Both the position numbers and the translations under genes were made by a program. A DNA stretch of 64,000 nt, taken from positions 1-64,000 of the forward strand of contig CALFSW010000279.1 of NCBI GenBank assembly GCA_937916505.1, given 5' to 3'. Source of the stretch: an uncultured Verrucomicrobiales bacterium (GTDB lineage: Bacteria; Verrucomicrobiota; Verrucomicrobiia; Verrucomicrobiales; Akkermansiaceae). The notes under the pieces were generated by a model, which was not told where the DNA came from, did no database searches, and saw nothing but the letters and a program-made list of their open reading frames with translations. Below are positions 42,222 through 51,567 of the stretch, piece after piece (the stretch's first letter is position 1; each line of letters opens with the position of its first letter).

Positions 42222-43709
42222 TCAGCCTCCAAGAGCCGTCCGCGTCCTTGCAACGAGGCTGGTATTTTTTTTGCCGGAGCCCTGCAGCCAGAAGACACTG
42301 GCGGCGAGAAAACGGTCACGCATTTGTGGGGAAATATTGTAATAATCCTCCAGCACCGCGGAACTAAACTTGTAGTCGTGTGAGCCGGTGCCCTTAAGAT
42401 AGATCAGGCGTTGGGCTTCCCGCATAAAGGGCTTTGGGTCCTTGGTTGATTTGAGGTAGGCGAGAGCCTTGCGCGCGGCCATTTCCTTGTTGCCGCTGAT
42501 TTCGGAAAAAATATCCTCGATACCGGGAACCCCTTCAACCGGCTCAAATTGATCAATCTTGACGCCCTCCTTGATACCACCCCGGTCGCGAAACATTGTC
42601 AGGAATGCCGCATTCTGGAGGAGGAGGAATTTACGGGTCTCGTCGTTGAAGGTGTTTTGGTGTGCGTAGTGCAGGGCATTGGTGGTGGTGCTGGCGTGAA
42701 GTGAAATGATTCCAGGCTGGCGCATGAGCATTTCGGAAGCATGTTGGAAAAGACCGTCCCAGATGGACTGCGGGGAAATTTTCCGATTGAGGAGCTCAAC
42801 GACCTTTCGGCTCGCATCCTCCCAGGTTCCGCCCCGAAGGACGGTGAGCATTTCGATGGTGGCCTCTTTTTTGGTCTCACCGCGTTGCCAGTCACTCCGG
42901 ATGGTTTTTTGTAACTCTTCATTCAAGCGGCCCGGGAGGTCGGCTTCATGGCTGCTCTGCTGTGGATTGCTCCCATTGTGTTGCAATAAGGCATATCCAA
43001 GAGAGCGGAGGACGGGCTCGGAATGTTTCCAGCCGATCGCTTGCAGAGTTCGCCAGCTGTTGGCGACGTAGATTGCCTTGTGGCCGATGTCGCGGAAGTC
43101 CCTTGCGCCATACTGTGCGAAGAGGTCGAAGACTTCCTGGGCGCCCGCCGCCCGTGCCAAGCCAGACGTCGCGGCATCGACTTTGGCTTCGTCCCAGTGA
43201 TCCATTCCTTCCGCAAACATCTTGCGGGCTTTGTCTGAAGAGGGGACTTCGGATTCCTTGACCGAAGCCATGGTCCAATCTCCCTCCTGCACATCCCGGG
43301 CTTGGGAAGATTTAAAATAATCGAGCGCCCAAAAGATGGGGAGCCATCGGTCGGAGTCCGGAGAATTGACACTGGCAAGGTGAGCCGAGTTGACGACCAG
43401 CACGGCATGAAATTTGAATCCCACCGGACGAGGTTGGATGTTTCTCACGCCGGCAAGGAGAAGTGCGCTGAGGATTTCGCGGTAAGTCGTTCCTTTCTTG
43501 ATTCGTCCGGCGACCTCTTCCAAAAGCCGCTCGCGGGGAGTTTCCTCCAGCAGCCGAACCAAGGGTTCGATTTCCGGACGAAACCGGACTTGGTTCGGGT
43601 CGAGCTTTACGTCATCGGCTCCGAGTAGGGGAATCTTTGAGAGAAAGCCGAGAGCTCCGGCCGCGGCGCCGGTTTGAAGGAGGTGACGACGGGATGGATG
43701 CAACTTCAT
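42222..43709 (-). CDS. Tat-signal protein of unknown function
   Basis: A 495-aa protein that I cannot assign to a named family. The N-terminus MKLHPSRRHLLQTGAAAGALGFL is a twin-arginine signal, so it is probably exported folded with a cofactor. The rest is largely helical, with many conserved-looking His, Trp and Asp residues (GTTYREILSALLLAGVRN, KFHAVLVVNSAHLAS, FRDIGHKAIYVANSWR, IISLHASTTTNALHYAHQN). It has no transmembrane segment and no CxxCH. The conserved His could be metal or substrate ligands. It is monocistronic, with 96 bp on the 5' side and about 270 bp on the 3' side. Confidence 0.7.
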   Translation of the reverse strand: MKLHPSRRHLLQTGAAAGALGFLSKIPLLGADDVKLDPNQVRFRPEIEPLVRLLEETPRERLLEEVAGRIKKGTTYREILSALLLAGVRNIQPRPVGFKFHAVLVVNSAHLASVNSPDSDRWLPIFWALDYFKSSQARDVQEGDWTMASVKESEVPSSDKARKMFAEGMDHWDEAKVDAATSGLARAAGAQEVFDLFAQYGARDFRDIGHKAIYVANSWRTLQAIGWKHSEPVLRSLGYALLQHNGSNPQQSSHEADLPGRLNEELQKTIRSDWQRGETKKEATIEMLTVLRGGTWEDASRKVVELLNRKISPQSIWDGLFQHASEMLMRQPGIISLHASTTTNALHYAHQNTFNDETRKFLLLQNAAFLTMFRDRGGIKEGVKIDQFEPVEGVPGIEDIFSEISGNKEMAARKALAYLKSTKDPKPFMREAQRLIYLKGTGSHDYKFSSAVLEDYYNISPQMRDRFLAASVFWLQGSGKKNTSLVARTRTALGG

Positions 43710-43785
43710 CCCAGGAAGCTAGCGCGATCACGAGATGAAGTCGCGCATGAAAGCAATTTCCCAACGGGTGCGGACCAATTCCCAC

Positions 43786-44685
43786 TTATGCGCCATCGAC
43801 TTTCCCTAAAACAACCCGCTTCTTGAGGTCATATTTTCCGCCCTTCTTCACCATGATCCACTTCTTTTCATCGGGGGTAGCGTCTGTCCACGATTTCGGA
43901 TTATAGACCAGAACCGCGCCTTTATCTTTTCCGATGACTTCGAACTGATCCCCCTTCACCACAATTGCGACGTCTTCGTCGATCCCGATGCCAAGGAGCT
44001 CGGTGCGGTTAAACTCCTTTTGCATTTTTTTCTGCGGATCTTCCAAAACCTCTAGAAGATCCTTCTGCCGGCCTCTGGCGATGCAATGCTGATCGATGGC
44101 GGTGTTCTTCATAAATCCAAACCCGCGTTGCACATCGCCCACCATGATGGTGTTTCCGCTCGTGTCTCCACGCGCGAGAAAGGAGCCCTGAATGGTGGCT
44201 CCCGCCGATGACCCCCCGATGGCGCCGCCCCGTTCGAGGACTTTATGAAATTCCTTCTCGGTTCGCGTTCCGCCATAGGCTTTTGTAAATCTCCACTGCC
44301 GGCCACCACCGAACCATACGCCGGTGGCGGTGGTGAGTGGTTTTACGAAATCTTCCGTGTCCGCTTTCTTGCGGTCATGGGTATGGAGAATGGCAACGCT
44401 GGCGACCCCCATCTGTGTGGCCAATTGCACCGACCATGAGCGTTGATAGTCGAAATTTGGATCACTTGAAGCGGCTGTCGGGACAATGACAATGTGCGCC
44501 TTTTTCCCTCCCGCCAACTCCACGAATTTTTGGAAAATTTGGGGGAAGGTTCGATCACGACCGCCTCCACCCATGATGACCAGGGTTCCCTTTTTTGGGC
44601 CGACCGAGATATTGCCTGGCTGGTCCGCCCACGAGTGTAGAGCGAGAGTGAGCCCGATGAGTGAAACGAAGAATGATTTGAACAT
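43786..44685 (-). CDS. Cyanophycinase-like secreted serine peptidase (S51)
   Basis: A 299-aa protein of the peptidase S51 family. The signal peptide is MFKSFFVSLIGLTLALHSWA, which argues for the Met at 44685 over 44709. The nucleophile Ser lies in AIGGSSAGATIQGSFLARGD. Other family blocks are GTLVIMGGGG, ATGVWFGGGRQWRF and DQHCIARGRQKDLLEVL, and later GIGIDEDVAIVV. Cyanophycinases hydrolyse multi-L-arginyl-poly-L-aspartate to Asp-Arg dipeptides. The export signal suggests use of environmental polymer rather than an internal store; no cyanophycin synthetase is seen here. Other dipeptidase E-like substrates are possible. Confidence 0.85.
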   Translation of the reverse strand: MFKSFFVSLIGLTLALHSWADQPGNISVGPKKGTLVIMGGGGRDRTFPQIFQKFVELAGGKKAHIVIVPTAASSDPNFDYQRSWSVQLATQMGVASVAILHTHDRKKADTEDFVKPLTTATGVWFGGGRQWRFTKAYGGTRTEKEFHKVLERGGAIGGSSAGATIQGSFLARGDTSGNTIMVGDVQRGFGFMKNTAIDQHCIARGRQKDLLEVLEDPQKKMQKEFNRTELLGIGIDEDVAIVVKGDQFEVIGKDKGAVLVYNPKSWTDATPDEKKWIMVKKGGKYDLKKRVVLGKVDGA

Positions 44686-44763
44686 CGCTTGGCCACTTTC
44701 GGCAATCACCGTCCTCTTGCAATCATTCTTCTCTTTCTCGAAAGGTGCTCACAGGAGAGGAGT

Positions 44764-45054
44764 TCAGCCGATTTGTGTCATTTCGTTGAGGGTGACTGCT
44801 TCGACAGCACCCTCGGTGGCTACCATGAAATCAGCGAGATGTTGGTTTTCCATGTGCTTTTGCCAGCGTTCGCAGGATTCCCAGTTTTCGAAGAAGAGAA
44901 AATGGGCCGGGTTTTCTTTGTCCTGGTGGAGATCGTAGTTGAGGCAGCCTTCCTCGGCGCGAGTGGTCTCAATGAGGTTCAAGAGTTCCGATTTGACCAA
45001 GTCAATCTGATCGGGCTTGGCGTGGATATTGCCGACGATGGTGAGTTTGGACAT
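44764..45054 (-). CDS. Antibiotic biosynthesis monooxygenase (ABM/YgiN-like) domain protein
   Basis: A 96-aa single-domain protein with the dimeric ferredoxin-like fold of the ABM family. The start MSKLTIVGNIHAKPDQIDLV, the EEGCLNYDLHQDKENPAHFLF strand pair and the ENWESCERWQKHMENQHLADF helix fit YgiN-like quinol monooxygenases. The ATG at 45054 is chosen because the frame upstream is unrelated sequence overlapping the neighbouring gene. It starts 19 nt after the quinone oxidoreductase gene on the same strand, so both probably act together on quinones or reactive aldehydes. Confidence 0.9.
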   Translation of the reverse strand: MSKLTIVGNIHAKPDQIDLVKSELLNLIETTRAEEGCLNYDLHQDKENPAHFLFFENWESCERWQKHMENQHLADFMVATEGAVEAVTLNEMTQIG

Positions 45055-45073
45055 GGATTTCAGCTGTTTGATT

Positions 45074-46084
45074 TTATTCCCAGCCGGAGATGGTGAGCTT
45101 GCCGATGGCTTTTTGAGACTCCATACGGCGATGACCTTCCAGAATGTTTTCGGCGTTGATGGGTGAGAGCGATTCGTTTGCGGTCGCTCTGAGTTTGCCT
45201 TCGTCGATGAGTTGGGCGACACGCTTTAGAATCTTGTGCTGTTCAATGAGGTCATCGGTTTTGAACATCGAGCGAGTGAACATAAATTCCCAACAAATGT
45301 TCACGCTCTTCAACTTGAAGGTGCCCGCCAAATCGAGATGGTCTTCATGACCGGTGATCAGGACCACACTTCCTTGAGGAGCGATCATCTCGGCCATTGC
45401 TTCCCAAACCCGGGAGATCTCATTGAAATTTGCGATGTAATCGACTGTCTTCATGCCAAGTTCACCGAGCTGAGGAGCCATATTTTCGTGATGGTTGATG
45501 ATGTGGTCGGCACCGAGCTTGCGACACCAATCGGCGCTTTCGGCACGTGAGGCCGTGGCGATGACCGTAAGCCCGGCCAGCTTCGCAAGCTGAATGGCGA
45601 TGGAACCCACTCCACCTGCCCCTCCAATGATGAGAAGGGTTTTTCCGGCATTTTTCTCCGGAGTATCGAGGTTGATTTGCAACCGGTTAAAAAGTGATTC
45701 CCATGCGGTGAGCGCTGTCAGAGGGAGCGCGGCACTTGTCGCGGCATCGAGAGTGCCTGGTCGCTTTGCAACGATTCGTTCGTCGACCAATTGGAGCTCC
45801 GCATTTGAGCCTGGGCGTGTGATGTCGCCGGCGTAGTAAACCTGGTCTCCTTTCTGAAACAAGGTGACGTCTTCGCCTGTTCCGACGACGATGCCCGAGG
45901 CATCGAATCCGAGGGTTTTGGGAGCATTTCCCTCAGCGGGGCGGACTTTGTAGTCGACTGGATTGAGACCAATCGCTTCGATTTTGACAAGGATGTCGTG
46001 TCCGGAAGGGGATGGGGAGGGGAGTTCAACTTCGACCGCGGACCCGGTATCGCTGCTATTACGAATAAACTGAATTGCTTTCAT
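45074..46084 (-). CDS. Zinc-type alcohol dehydrogenase-like quinone oxidoreductase (MDR superfamily)
   Basis: A 336-aa NADPH-dependent reductase of the medium-chain dehydrogenase family. The N-terminal GroES-like half contains AIGLNPVDYKVR and TLGFDASGIVVGTG. The Rossmann part has TLLIIGGAGGVGSIAIQLAK (nucleotide-binding glycines), followed by LGADHIINHHEN. Catalytic zinc ligands are absent, as in quinone oxidoreductases. The closing EGHRRMESQKAIGKLTI is typical. Likely reduction of quinones or alpha,beta-unsaturated carbonyls. Its 100-bp upstream region is shared with the divergent amidohydrolase genes. Confidence 0.9.
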   Translation of the reverse strand: MKAIQFIRNSSDTGSAVEVELPSPSPSGHDILVKIEAIGLNPVDYKVRPAEGNAPKTLGFDASGIVVGTGEDVTLFQKGDQVYYAGDITRPGSNAELQLVDERIVAKRPGTLDAATSAALPLTALTAWESLFNRLQINLDTPEKNAGKTLLIIGGAGGVGSIAIQLAKLAGLTVIATASRAESADWCRKLGADHIINHHENMAPQLGELGMKTVDYIANFNEISRVWEAMAEMIAPQGSVVLITGHEDHLDLAGTFKLKSVNICWEFMFTRSMFKTDDLIEQHKILKRVAQLIDEGKLRATANESLSPINAENILEGHRRMESQKAIGKLTISGWE

Positions 46085-46184
46085 GCTGCGTGAAGAATGG
46101 GGGATGCCGGTTCTTTTCGCCAGTGGCCAATCAGATAAACTTCTCTTCCCTAGAGTGGGCGGTTCCTGCTAGCGTCCCTCCACC

Positions 46185-47513
46185 ATGCACCCTCGTAAGC
46201 TTCTAGCCCTCGCTCTTGTGCCGCTTCTCGCATTGCCATTCTTCATTTCGACGGCGCAGGAAACGGTTGCCCCCGGCTCTCCTCCACCACTCCGTGCATT
46301 CATCAATGCGACCATCTACCCGGTCTCCGGGCCAAAGATCGAAAACGCCACCTTGGTTATTCAAGGTGATACCATCCTCGCTGTTGGTCCTTCTGATTTG
46401 GTGACCATCCCCGCGGGCGCCGAGCAAATCGACGCAGCTGGAAAGACGATCATCCCCGGTCTCGTCTGCACTCACTCCCACATCGGCTCGGTCGCTGGAG
46501 CGGATTCCACTTCTCCCATTCAACCCGAGGTTCGCGTTCTCGACTCCATAGATGTCCGTGATACCTCCATCAATAAGGCCCGCGCCGGTGGCATCACCAC
46601 GGTCAATCTCATGTCCGGCTCCGGCCACCTGCTTTCCGGGCAAACCATCTACCTCAAACTTCGCAAAGGGAACACCGTCGAAGATCTCTCCATCAAGCTT
46701 CCCGATGGCTCCCTCGCCTACGGGGTTAAGATGGCCAACGGAACCAACTCCATTCGCGACAACGGACCTTTCCCGGGCACCCGTGGTAAATCCGCCGCCC
46801 TTGTCCGTCAAAAGTTCCTCGACGCCCAAGCCTACCTTAAAAAGCGCAACGAAGCCGATCCCGAAAAGCCCTTCGAGCGCGACCTTGCTCTCGAAACTCT
46901 TGCCGACATTCTTGAAGGAAAGCGCACCGTTCACCACCACACCCATCGCCACGATGACATCCTCACTGTTCTTCGTTTGAAGGAAGAATTTGGTTTCAAG
47001 GTCGTGCTCCACCATGTTTCCGAGGCTTGGAAAGTGGCCGATGAAATCGCGGCGGCCAAAGTCCCTTGCTCAATCATCTTCCTCGACTCCCCCGGAGGAA
47101 AGCTCGAGGCACGCGACTTCGAATGGCGCAATGGAGTGGAACTTGAGAAACGCGGCGTCCTCACCGCCTTTCACACCGATGATCCCATCAACGATTCCCG
47201 TTGGTTCCTCCGCAATGCTGCCGTCGGCGTGCGTGCCGGCATGTCGCGGGAAAAAGCCCTCGAAGCCCTCACTCTCGCCGGGGCCAAAATGCTCGATCTC
47301 GACCAATCGATTGGATCTCTCGAGCCCGGCAAGCAAGCCGACTTCGTCCTTCTCTCCGGTGACCCCTTTTCGATCTACACCCGGGTTCTCGAAACCCACA
47401 TTGAAGGGCAACAGGTCTTTGACTTGGAGAATTCGCAAGATCGTCTCTTCGCAGAAGGTGGTTATGGTGCGGGCCACAATCGTCAGGCCAAAGGCTGCTG
47501 CTTCTACCGTTAA
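46185..47513 (+). CDS. Exported amidohydrolase (imidazolonepropionase-like)
   Basis: A 442-aa metal-dependent hydrolase with signal peptide MHPRKLLALALVPLLALPFF. The metal-site pieces are in place: H-x-H in GLVCTHSHIGSVAG, a His cluster in TVHHHTHRHDDI, the VVLHHVSEAWKVADEI region, and FHTDDP with the catalytic Asp. The beta-sandwich is seen at both ends (IYPVSGPKIENATLVIQGDT; PGKQADFVLLSGDP). The substrate is unknown; a cyclic amide or peptide is usual. The second, partly degenerate amidohydrolase gene begins 21 nt downstream and probably encodes a partner. Confidence 0.9.
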   Translation: MHPRKLLALALVPLLALPFFISTAQETVAPGSPPPLRAFINATIYPVSGPKIENATLVIQGDTILAVGPSDLVTIPAGAEQIDAAGKTIIPGLVCTHSHIGSVAGADSTSPIQPEVRVLDSIDVRDTSINKARAGGITTVNLMSGSGHLLSGQTIYLKLRKGNTVEDLSIKLPDGSLAYGVKMANGTNSIRDNGPFPGTRGKSAALVRQKFLDAQAYLKKRNEADPEKPFERDLALETLADILEGKRTVHHHTHRHDDILTVLRLKEEFGFKVVLHHVSEAWKVADEIAAAKVPCSIIFLDSPGGKLEARDFEWRNGVELEKRGVLTAFHTDDPINDSRWFLRNAAVGVRAGMSREKALEALTLAGAKMLDLDQSIGSLEPGKQADFVLLSGDPFSIYTRVLETHIEGQQVFDLENSQDRLFAEGGYGAGHNRQAKGCCFYR

Positions 47514-47534
47514 TAAATTTCACCTTTCTCCGAC

Positions 47535-48752
47535 ATGTTCAAAATCATTTTCTTTCTTGCCCTAGCTGCGATTGCCCACGCTCAGATTGCGGTCAAAGCA
47601 GATCTCCTCTTCACCATGACCGGCGACCTGAAGCCGATCAAAAATGCCGTCGTCCTCTGCGGACCCGATGGGAAGATCCAGACCGTAGGGCCTGCTTCCC
47701 AAGTCAAGATCCCCGGCGGTTATCAAATTCTCACGGCGAAGGTCGCCACCCCCGGGATCATCGATGCCCATTCGACCGTTGGCCTCTCCGGGATTCTCAA
47801 CTCGCCCAAACATGATCAGGAGCAGCTTGAAAAATCAGCTCCGATTCAGCCTGAACTGCGTGCCATCGACGCCTACAACGGCCGGGATCCTCTCGTGAAA
47901 TGGCTCCGCGACCTCGGCGTGACAACGGTGCACACCGGTCATGCTCCCGGCACCCTGATCTCCGGCCAGCTCATGGTCGTGAAGACCAACGTCCCCTCCA
48001 TCACCTCGGTGAAGGACACGCTCATTCCCACTTCCGCTATCGCCGCGACCCTCGGCTCCAAGGGTCTCGGTAAATCTCCCGGCACCCGTGCCAAGGCCAT
48101 CGCCATGCTTCGTGCGGAATTCCTCAAAGCCCGGGCTCACGCCCGCAAGATTGAAGATGCGGAGGACGATGAAGAAAAAGAGAGGCCAGCCGCCAACCTC
48201 AAAATGAAAACCCTCGTCGATGTCCTGAACAAAAAGACTCCCCTCCTCATCAACGCCCAACGCCATCAGGACATCGCGGCGGCCCTCCGTCTTCGCGAGG
48301 AATTTGGCTTCGATCTTATTCTCGATGGTGCCGCCGAGTCCTACCTGCTTCTTGATGAAATCAAAGCAGCCAAGGTTCCCATCATCATCCATCCCACGAT
48401 GGGCCGTCCTTTTGGCGACATGGAGAACATGACTTTCACCCTTGCCACCCAACTACACAAAGCCGGCATCCCATTTGCCTTCCAGTCGGGCTACGAGACC
48501 TACGTTCCCAAAACCCGCGTCGTTCACTTCGAAGCCGCCCTGGCGGCCGCATACGGGCTCCCGCAGGAAGTCGCCCTTGCCGCCTGTACCATTCATTCCG
48601 CAAAGATCCTTGGCCTTGAGGACAAGATCGGTTCCCTCGAAAAAGGCAAGCACGCCGACCTCGCCCTCTTCGACGGAGACCCTCTCGAAACCACCACCCA
48701 CACCACCCATGTCATCATCGATGGCAGGCTCGTTTCTTCGACAGCGAAGTGA
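47535..48752 (+). CDS. Exported amidohydrolase-like protein with degenerate metal site
   Basis: A 405-aa paralogue of the upstream protein, with signal peptide MFKIIFFLALAAIAHA. The overall fold is kept (GIIDAHSTVGLSG, SAKILGLEDKIGSLEKGKHA, DLALFDGDPLETTTHTT). Several metal-site positions differ: H-x-H is now H-S-T, the inner His cluster is replaced by NAQRHQDI, and FHTDDP is replaced by FQSGYE. It is therefore probably inactive or works with one metal and altered chemistry. Conserved gene pairing suggests a hetero-oligomer with the intact enzyme. Confidence 0.85.
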   Translation: MFKIIFFLALAAIAHAQIAVKADLLFTMTGDLKPIKNAVVLCGPDGKIQTVGPASQVKIPGGYQILTAKVATPGIIDAHSTVGLSGILNSPKHDQEQLEKSAPIQPELRAIDAYNGRDPLVKWLRDLGVTTVHTGHAPGTLISGQLMVVKTNVPSITSVKDTLIPTSAIAATLGSKGLGKSPGTRAKAIAMLRAEFLKARAHARKIEDAEDDEEKERPAANLKMKTLVDVLNKKTPLLINAQRHQDIAAALRLREEFGFDLILDGAAESYLLLDEIKAAKVPIIIHPTMGRPFGDMENMTFTLATQLHKAGIPFAFQSGYETYVPKTRVVHFEAALAAAYGLPQEVALAACTIHSAKILGLEDKIGSLEKGKHADLALFDGDPLETTTHTTHVIIDGRLVSSTAK

Positions 48753-48815
48753 ATGATCACCCGATGCAATTTGGAGTCGGCTGTTTTGGCAGGGCTGCCG
48801 CCGGGGTGGGGAGAG

Positions 48816-49952
48816 TTAAGAGCCGAGAGCTCCGACCAAAGTATGGAGCGCTGATTTAAGGCGATCGGTTTGGGTGCCGAAGTTCATTCTCACGCAGCGG
48901 CCGTGGCCGAAGAAGGCACCGTCGGAGAGGAAGAGACCGGCTTCTTCGAGGGTCTGAATGGGGTTCTCGACGGAGAGGTCCGTGCAGTCGATCCAGGCAA
49001 GGTAGGTGGCTTCGATTTCGGGGACTTTGGCTCCGGGGATTTCTTCGCGGATGGTGGAAGTGAGGAGGTCGCAATTCGTGCGGAGATAGGCAAGGAGATC
49101 CTGACGCCAGGGCTCACCGTGTTTGTAGGCGGCTTCGGCGGCGTAGTAGGCGATGCAGTTGATCTCGGGAAGGGTGTGTCCGCGGGCCGCGGAGAAGCGG
49201 CGGCGGATGGAGTCGTTCGGGATGACCGCGAAGGCGTAGCCGAGGCCGGCGATGTTGTAGGTTTTGCTGGGGGCGAGGAGGGTGATGGTGCGCTCGCGGA
49301 GGGCTTCAGGGAGGTTGAGGGCGGAAAAGTGCGGAGTTTTTTCCTCGTCAAGGATGAGGTCGCAGTGGATCTCGTCGGAGAGGAGAATGAGGTCGTGCTT
49401 TTCGCAGAAGGTCGCGAGTTGAATGATCTCCGCTTTGTTGAAGACGCGACCCATGGGGTTTTGGGGATTGCTGAGGACAAAGATCTTTGTGTCCGTGGTG
49501 ACCTTTGCTTCAAGCGCGTCCCAGTCGAAGGTCCAGTGGCCGTCGACTTCGACGTGATCGACGGTTTGAAGTTCCATGGCGGCATCGTGATGAATGCCGA
49601 GGAAGGGAGGGTAGATCGGGGTGCAGGTGAGGACTTTCTCTCCGGCCTTACCGAAAGCACGCGCGGCAAGTGAGAGGGCGGGGACGAGGCCGCCGAGGTG
49701 AACAATTTCTTCCTCGGGGCAAGTGTAGTCGATCCGGTCTTGCAGGTAGTTTTGAAGGGTTTCGACGAGAGAGGGGTGGGGGACGGCGTAGCCGAAGACG
49801 CCGTGATCGACGCGTTCGCGGATGGCCTCGATGACTTCGGGAGGAGAGGTGAAGTCCATGTCGGCGACCCAGAAGGGATCGAGATCAGCGCGGCGGTCCC
49901 ACTTGAGGGATCCGGTTCCACGGCGGGCGATTGGGGTGTCGAAATTCGTCAT
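48816..49952 (-). CDS. PatB/MalY-type PLP-dependent aminotransferase / cystathionine beta-lyase
   Basis: A 378-aa fold-type I PLP enzyme. The Met at 49952 starts the family N-terminus (MTNFDTPIARRGTGSLKWD, then WVADMDFTSPPEV). The PLP lysine is in LLAPSKTYNIAGLG; other blocks are LSNPQNPMGRVF, DEIHCDLILDEEK, and the terminal SDGAFFGHGRCVRMNFGT with the carboxylate-binding Arg. PatB-type enzymes cleave cystathionine or transaminate. The exact reaction is not determined by sequence. Upstream it is divergent from a sulfatase gene. Confidence 0.93.
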   Translation of the reverse strand: MTNFDTPIARRGTGSLKWDRRADLDPFWVADMDFTSPPEVIEAIRERVDHGVFGYAVPHPSLVETLQNYLQDRIDYTCPEEEIVHLGGLVPALSLAARAFGKAGEKVLTCTPIYPPFLGIHHDAAMELQTVDHVEVDGHWTFDWDALEAKVTTDTKIFVLSNPQNPMGRVFNKAEIIQLATFCEKHDLILLSDEIHCDLILDEEKTPHFSALNLPEALRERTITLLAPSKTYNIAGLGYAFAVIPNDSIRRRFSAARGHTLPEINCIAYYAAEAAYKHGEPWRQDLLAYLRTNCDLLTSTIREEIPGAKVPEIEATYLAWIDCTDLSVENPIQTLEEAGLFLSDGAFFGHGRCVRMNFGTQTDRLKSALHTLVGALGS

Positions 49953-50074
49953 GGGTTGATGATGGCGAAGTTGGTTCTTCACGCAATCATGGAGTCGAGG
50001 ATGCCCATGCGGGGCACTTTGGACACAGGGGATTGATTCTTGTTGCGGGAGATTTTTTGGAGAGGATTACGGAG

Positions 50075-51526
50075 ATGAAGATACTTTTACGGATCTTGGG
50101 TTTGTCGTTGTTTGGATGGGGTTCGGCATTTGCAGGTGACCGGCCCAATGTGTTGCTGATCCTTGCCGATGATATGGGATACGGGGATGTGCAGATTTTG
50201 AATGAGAAGTCGAAGATCCCGACGCCTCATTTGAACAAACTGGCAAAAGGAGGGGCAATTTTTACGGATGCGCACAGTGGGTCGGCGGTTTGCACGCCAA
50301 CGCGGTATGGGCTGTTGACGGGACGCTACTGCTGGCGCTCACGCTTGAAGCGCGGGGTTTTGTTTCCTCCGAATGACAAACCGTTGATTGAAAATGATCG
50401 GGTGACGATTGCTAATTTCCTGAAAGGGCAGGGGTATCGCACGGGGATGGTGGGGAAGTGGCACCTTGGAATCGAGTGGGCGCGGGAAGGAAAGAAAGCG
50501 ATCTTTGATGCTCCGTTTACGAATGGGCCGATCGAGAAAGGATTTGAGGAATGGTATGGGGTGGCGGCTTCGCTTGATATGGTGCCTTACGTGATGTTGC
50601 GGAATCATCAGGCGGTCGCAAAAACGACGGAGACCCAGAAGGCGATGGGGTTCCCCAAATATATCCGGAAGGGGCCCAAGGATCCGAATTTTGATCCGGG
50701 GGATGCCCTTGATCTTTTTGTGAAGGAAGCCGGCGAGTTCATCAATCGAAAAGACGGGAAGCCTTTCTTTCTTTATCTTCCGTTGACCGGGCCTCACAAG
50801 CCGGTGTGGCCGCATGAGCGTTTTGTCGGAAAGACGAAGCTCGGGCCATACGGGGATTTTGTTCACCAGGTGGATCACACCGTGGGGTTGGTTTTGAAGG
50901 CTTTGGAGGAATCCGGAAAGGCGGAGAATACCATCGTGATTTACACCTCGGACAACGGGTCGTTTATGTATCGTCGGGGTGAGAAAGAGGAGCATCACCT
51001 GGTGAAGGAAAAGGATCAGGGATATCGCCCGCAGGATCACTCGGCGAATGATCACTGGCGCGGAACCAAGGCGGATGTTTGGGAGGGGGGACACCGGGTG
51101 CCTTTTTTCGTTCGTTGGCCGGAAAAGATTCAGGCCGGAGTCAAGGTGAACGAGGCAATTTGCCTGACCGATGTGCTGGCGACGGTGGCGGATGCAATTG
51201 GTGAAAAGCTTCCCGAGGGAGCTGCCGAGGACAGTGTCAGCTTCCTGCCGCGGCTTGTTGAGGGGAAGAAGCCAGATAGGCGCCCCGGGGTGATCAATCA
51301 CTCGGCCTCAGGAATCTTTGCGATTCGTCGCGGTCCCTGGAAGTTGGTCTTCGGAGATGGTTCGGGAGGGCGTCAGCAGCCTAAGGGAAAGGCATTTCAG
51401 AAGCCCTACCATCTTTACCATCTCGGTGATGATCCGAGCGAGACCAACAATCTCATCGAGAAGAATTCCGGGATCGCAAAGGAACTCGAAGAAGAGTTTG
51501 GGAAGATCGCGGGAGAGGATCTTTAA
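50075..51526 (+). CDS. S1-family sulfatase
   Basis: A 483-aa secreted sulfatase. The signal peptide MKILLRILGLSLFGWGSAFA fixes the start at 50075; GGAGAGG lies 8 nt upstream. The formylglycine motif is C73-T-P-T-R77 in HSGSAVCTPTRYGLLTGR. Other conserved pieces: the start DRPNVLLILADDMGYGD, MVGKWHLGIEW, LPLTGPHKPVWP, and TIVIYTSDNGSF. The loop with WRGTKADVWEGGHRVPFFVR is typical of arylsulfatases acting on carbohydrate sulfates. The third sulfatase in this window; sequence motifs differ enough (CSACR, CAPSR, CTPTR) to suggest different subfamilies and substrates. Confidence 0.95.
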   Translation: MKILLRILGLSLFGWGSAFAGDRPNVLLILADDMGYGDVQILNEKSKIPTPHLNKLAKGGAIFTDAHSGSAVCTPTRYGLLTGRYCWRSRLKRGVLFPPNDKPLIENDRVTIANFLKGQGYRTGMVGKWHLGIEWAREGKKAIFDAPFTNGPIEKGFEEWYGVAASLDMVPYVMLRNHQAVAKTTETQKAMGFPKYIRKGPKDPNFDPGDALDLFVKEAGEFINRKDGKPFFLYLPLTGPHKPVWPHERFVGKTKLGPYGDFVHQVDHTVGLVLKALEESGKAENTIVIYTSDNGSFMYRRGEKEEHHLVKEKDQGYRPQDHSANDHWRGTKADVWEGGHRVPFFVRWPEKIQAGVKVNEAICLTDVLATVADAIGEKLPEGAAEDSVSFLPRLVEGKKPDRRPGVINHSASGIFAIRRGPWKLVFGDGSGGRQQPKGKAFQKPYHLYHLGDDPSETNNLIEKNSGIAKELEEEFGKIAGEDL

Positions 51527-51567
51527 ATCCGGATGTGAGTTGGGTTGTCTGAGGGAGAACGAACTGA

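Noticed and set aside
42124-42342. Small open frames opposite the 3' end of the Tat-signal gene
   Set aside because: They lie on the complementary strand of the coding end and have Arg-rich, low-plausibility sequence.
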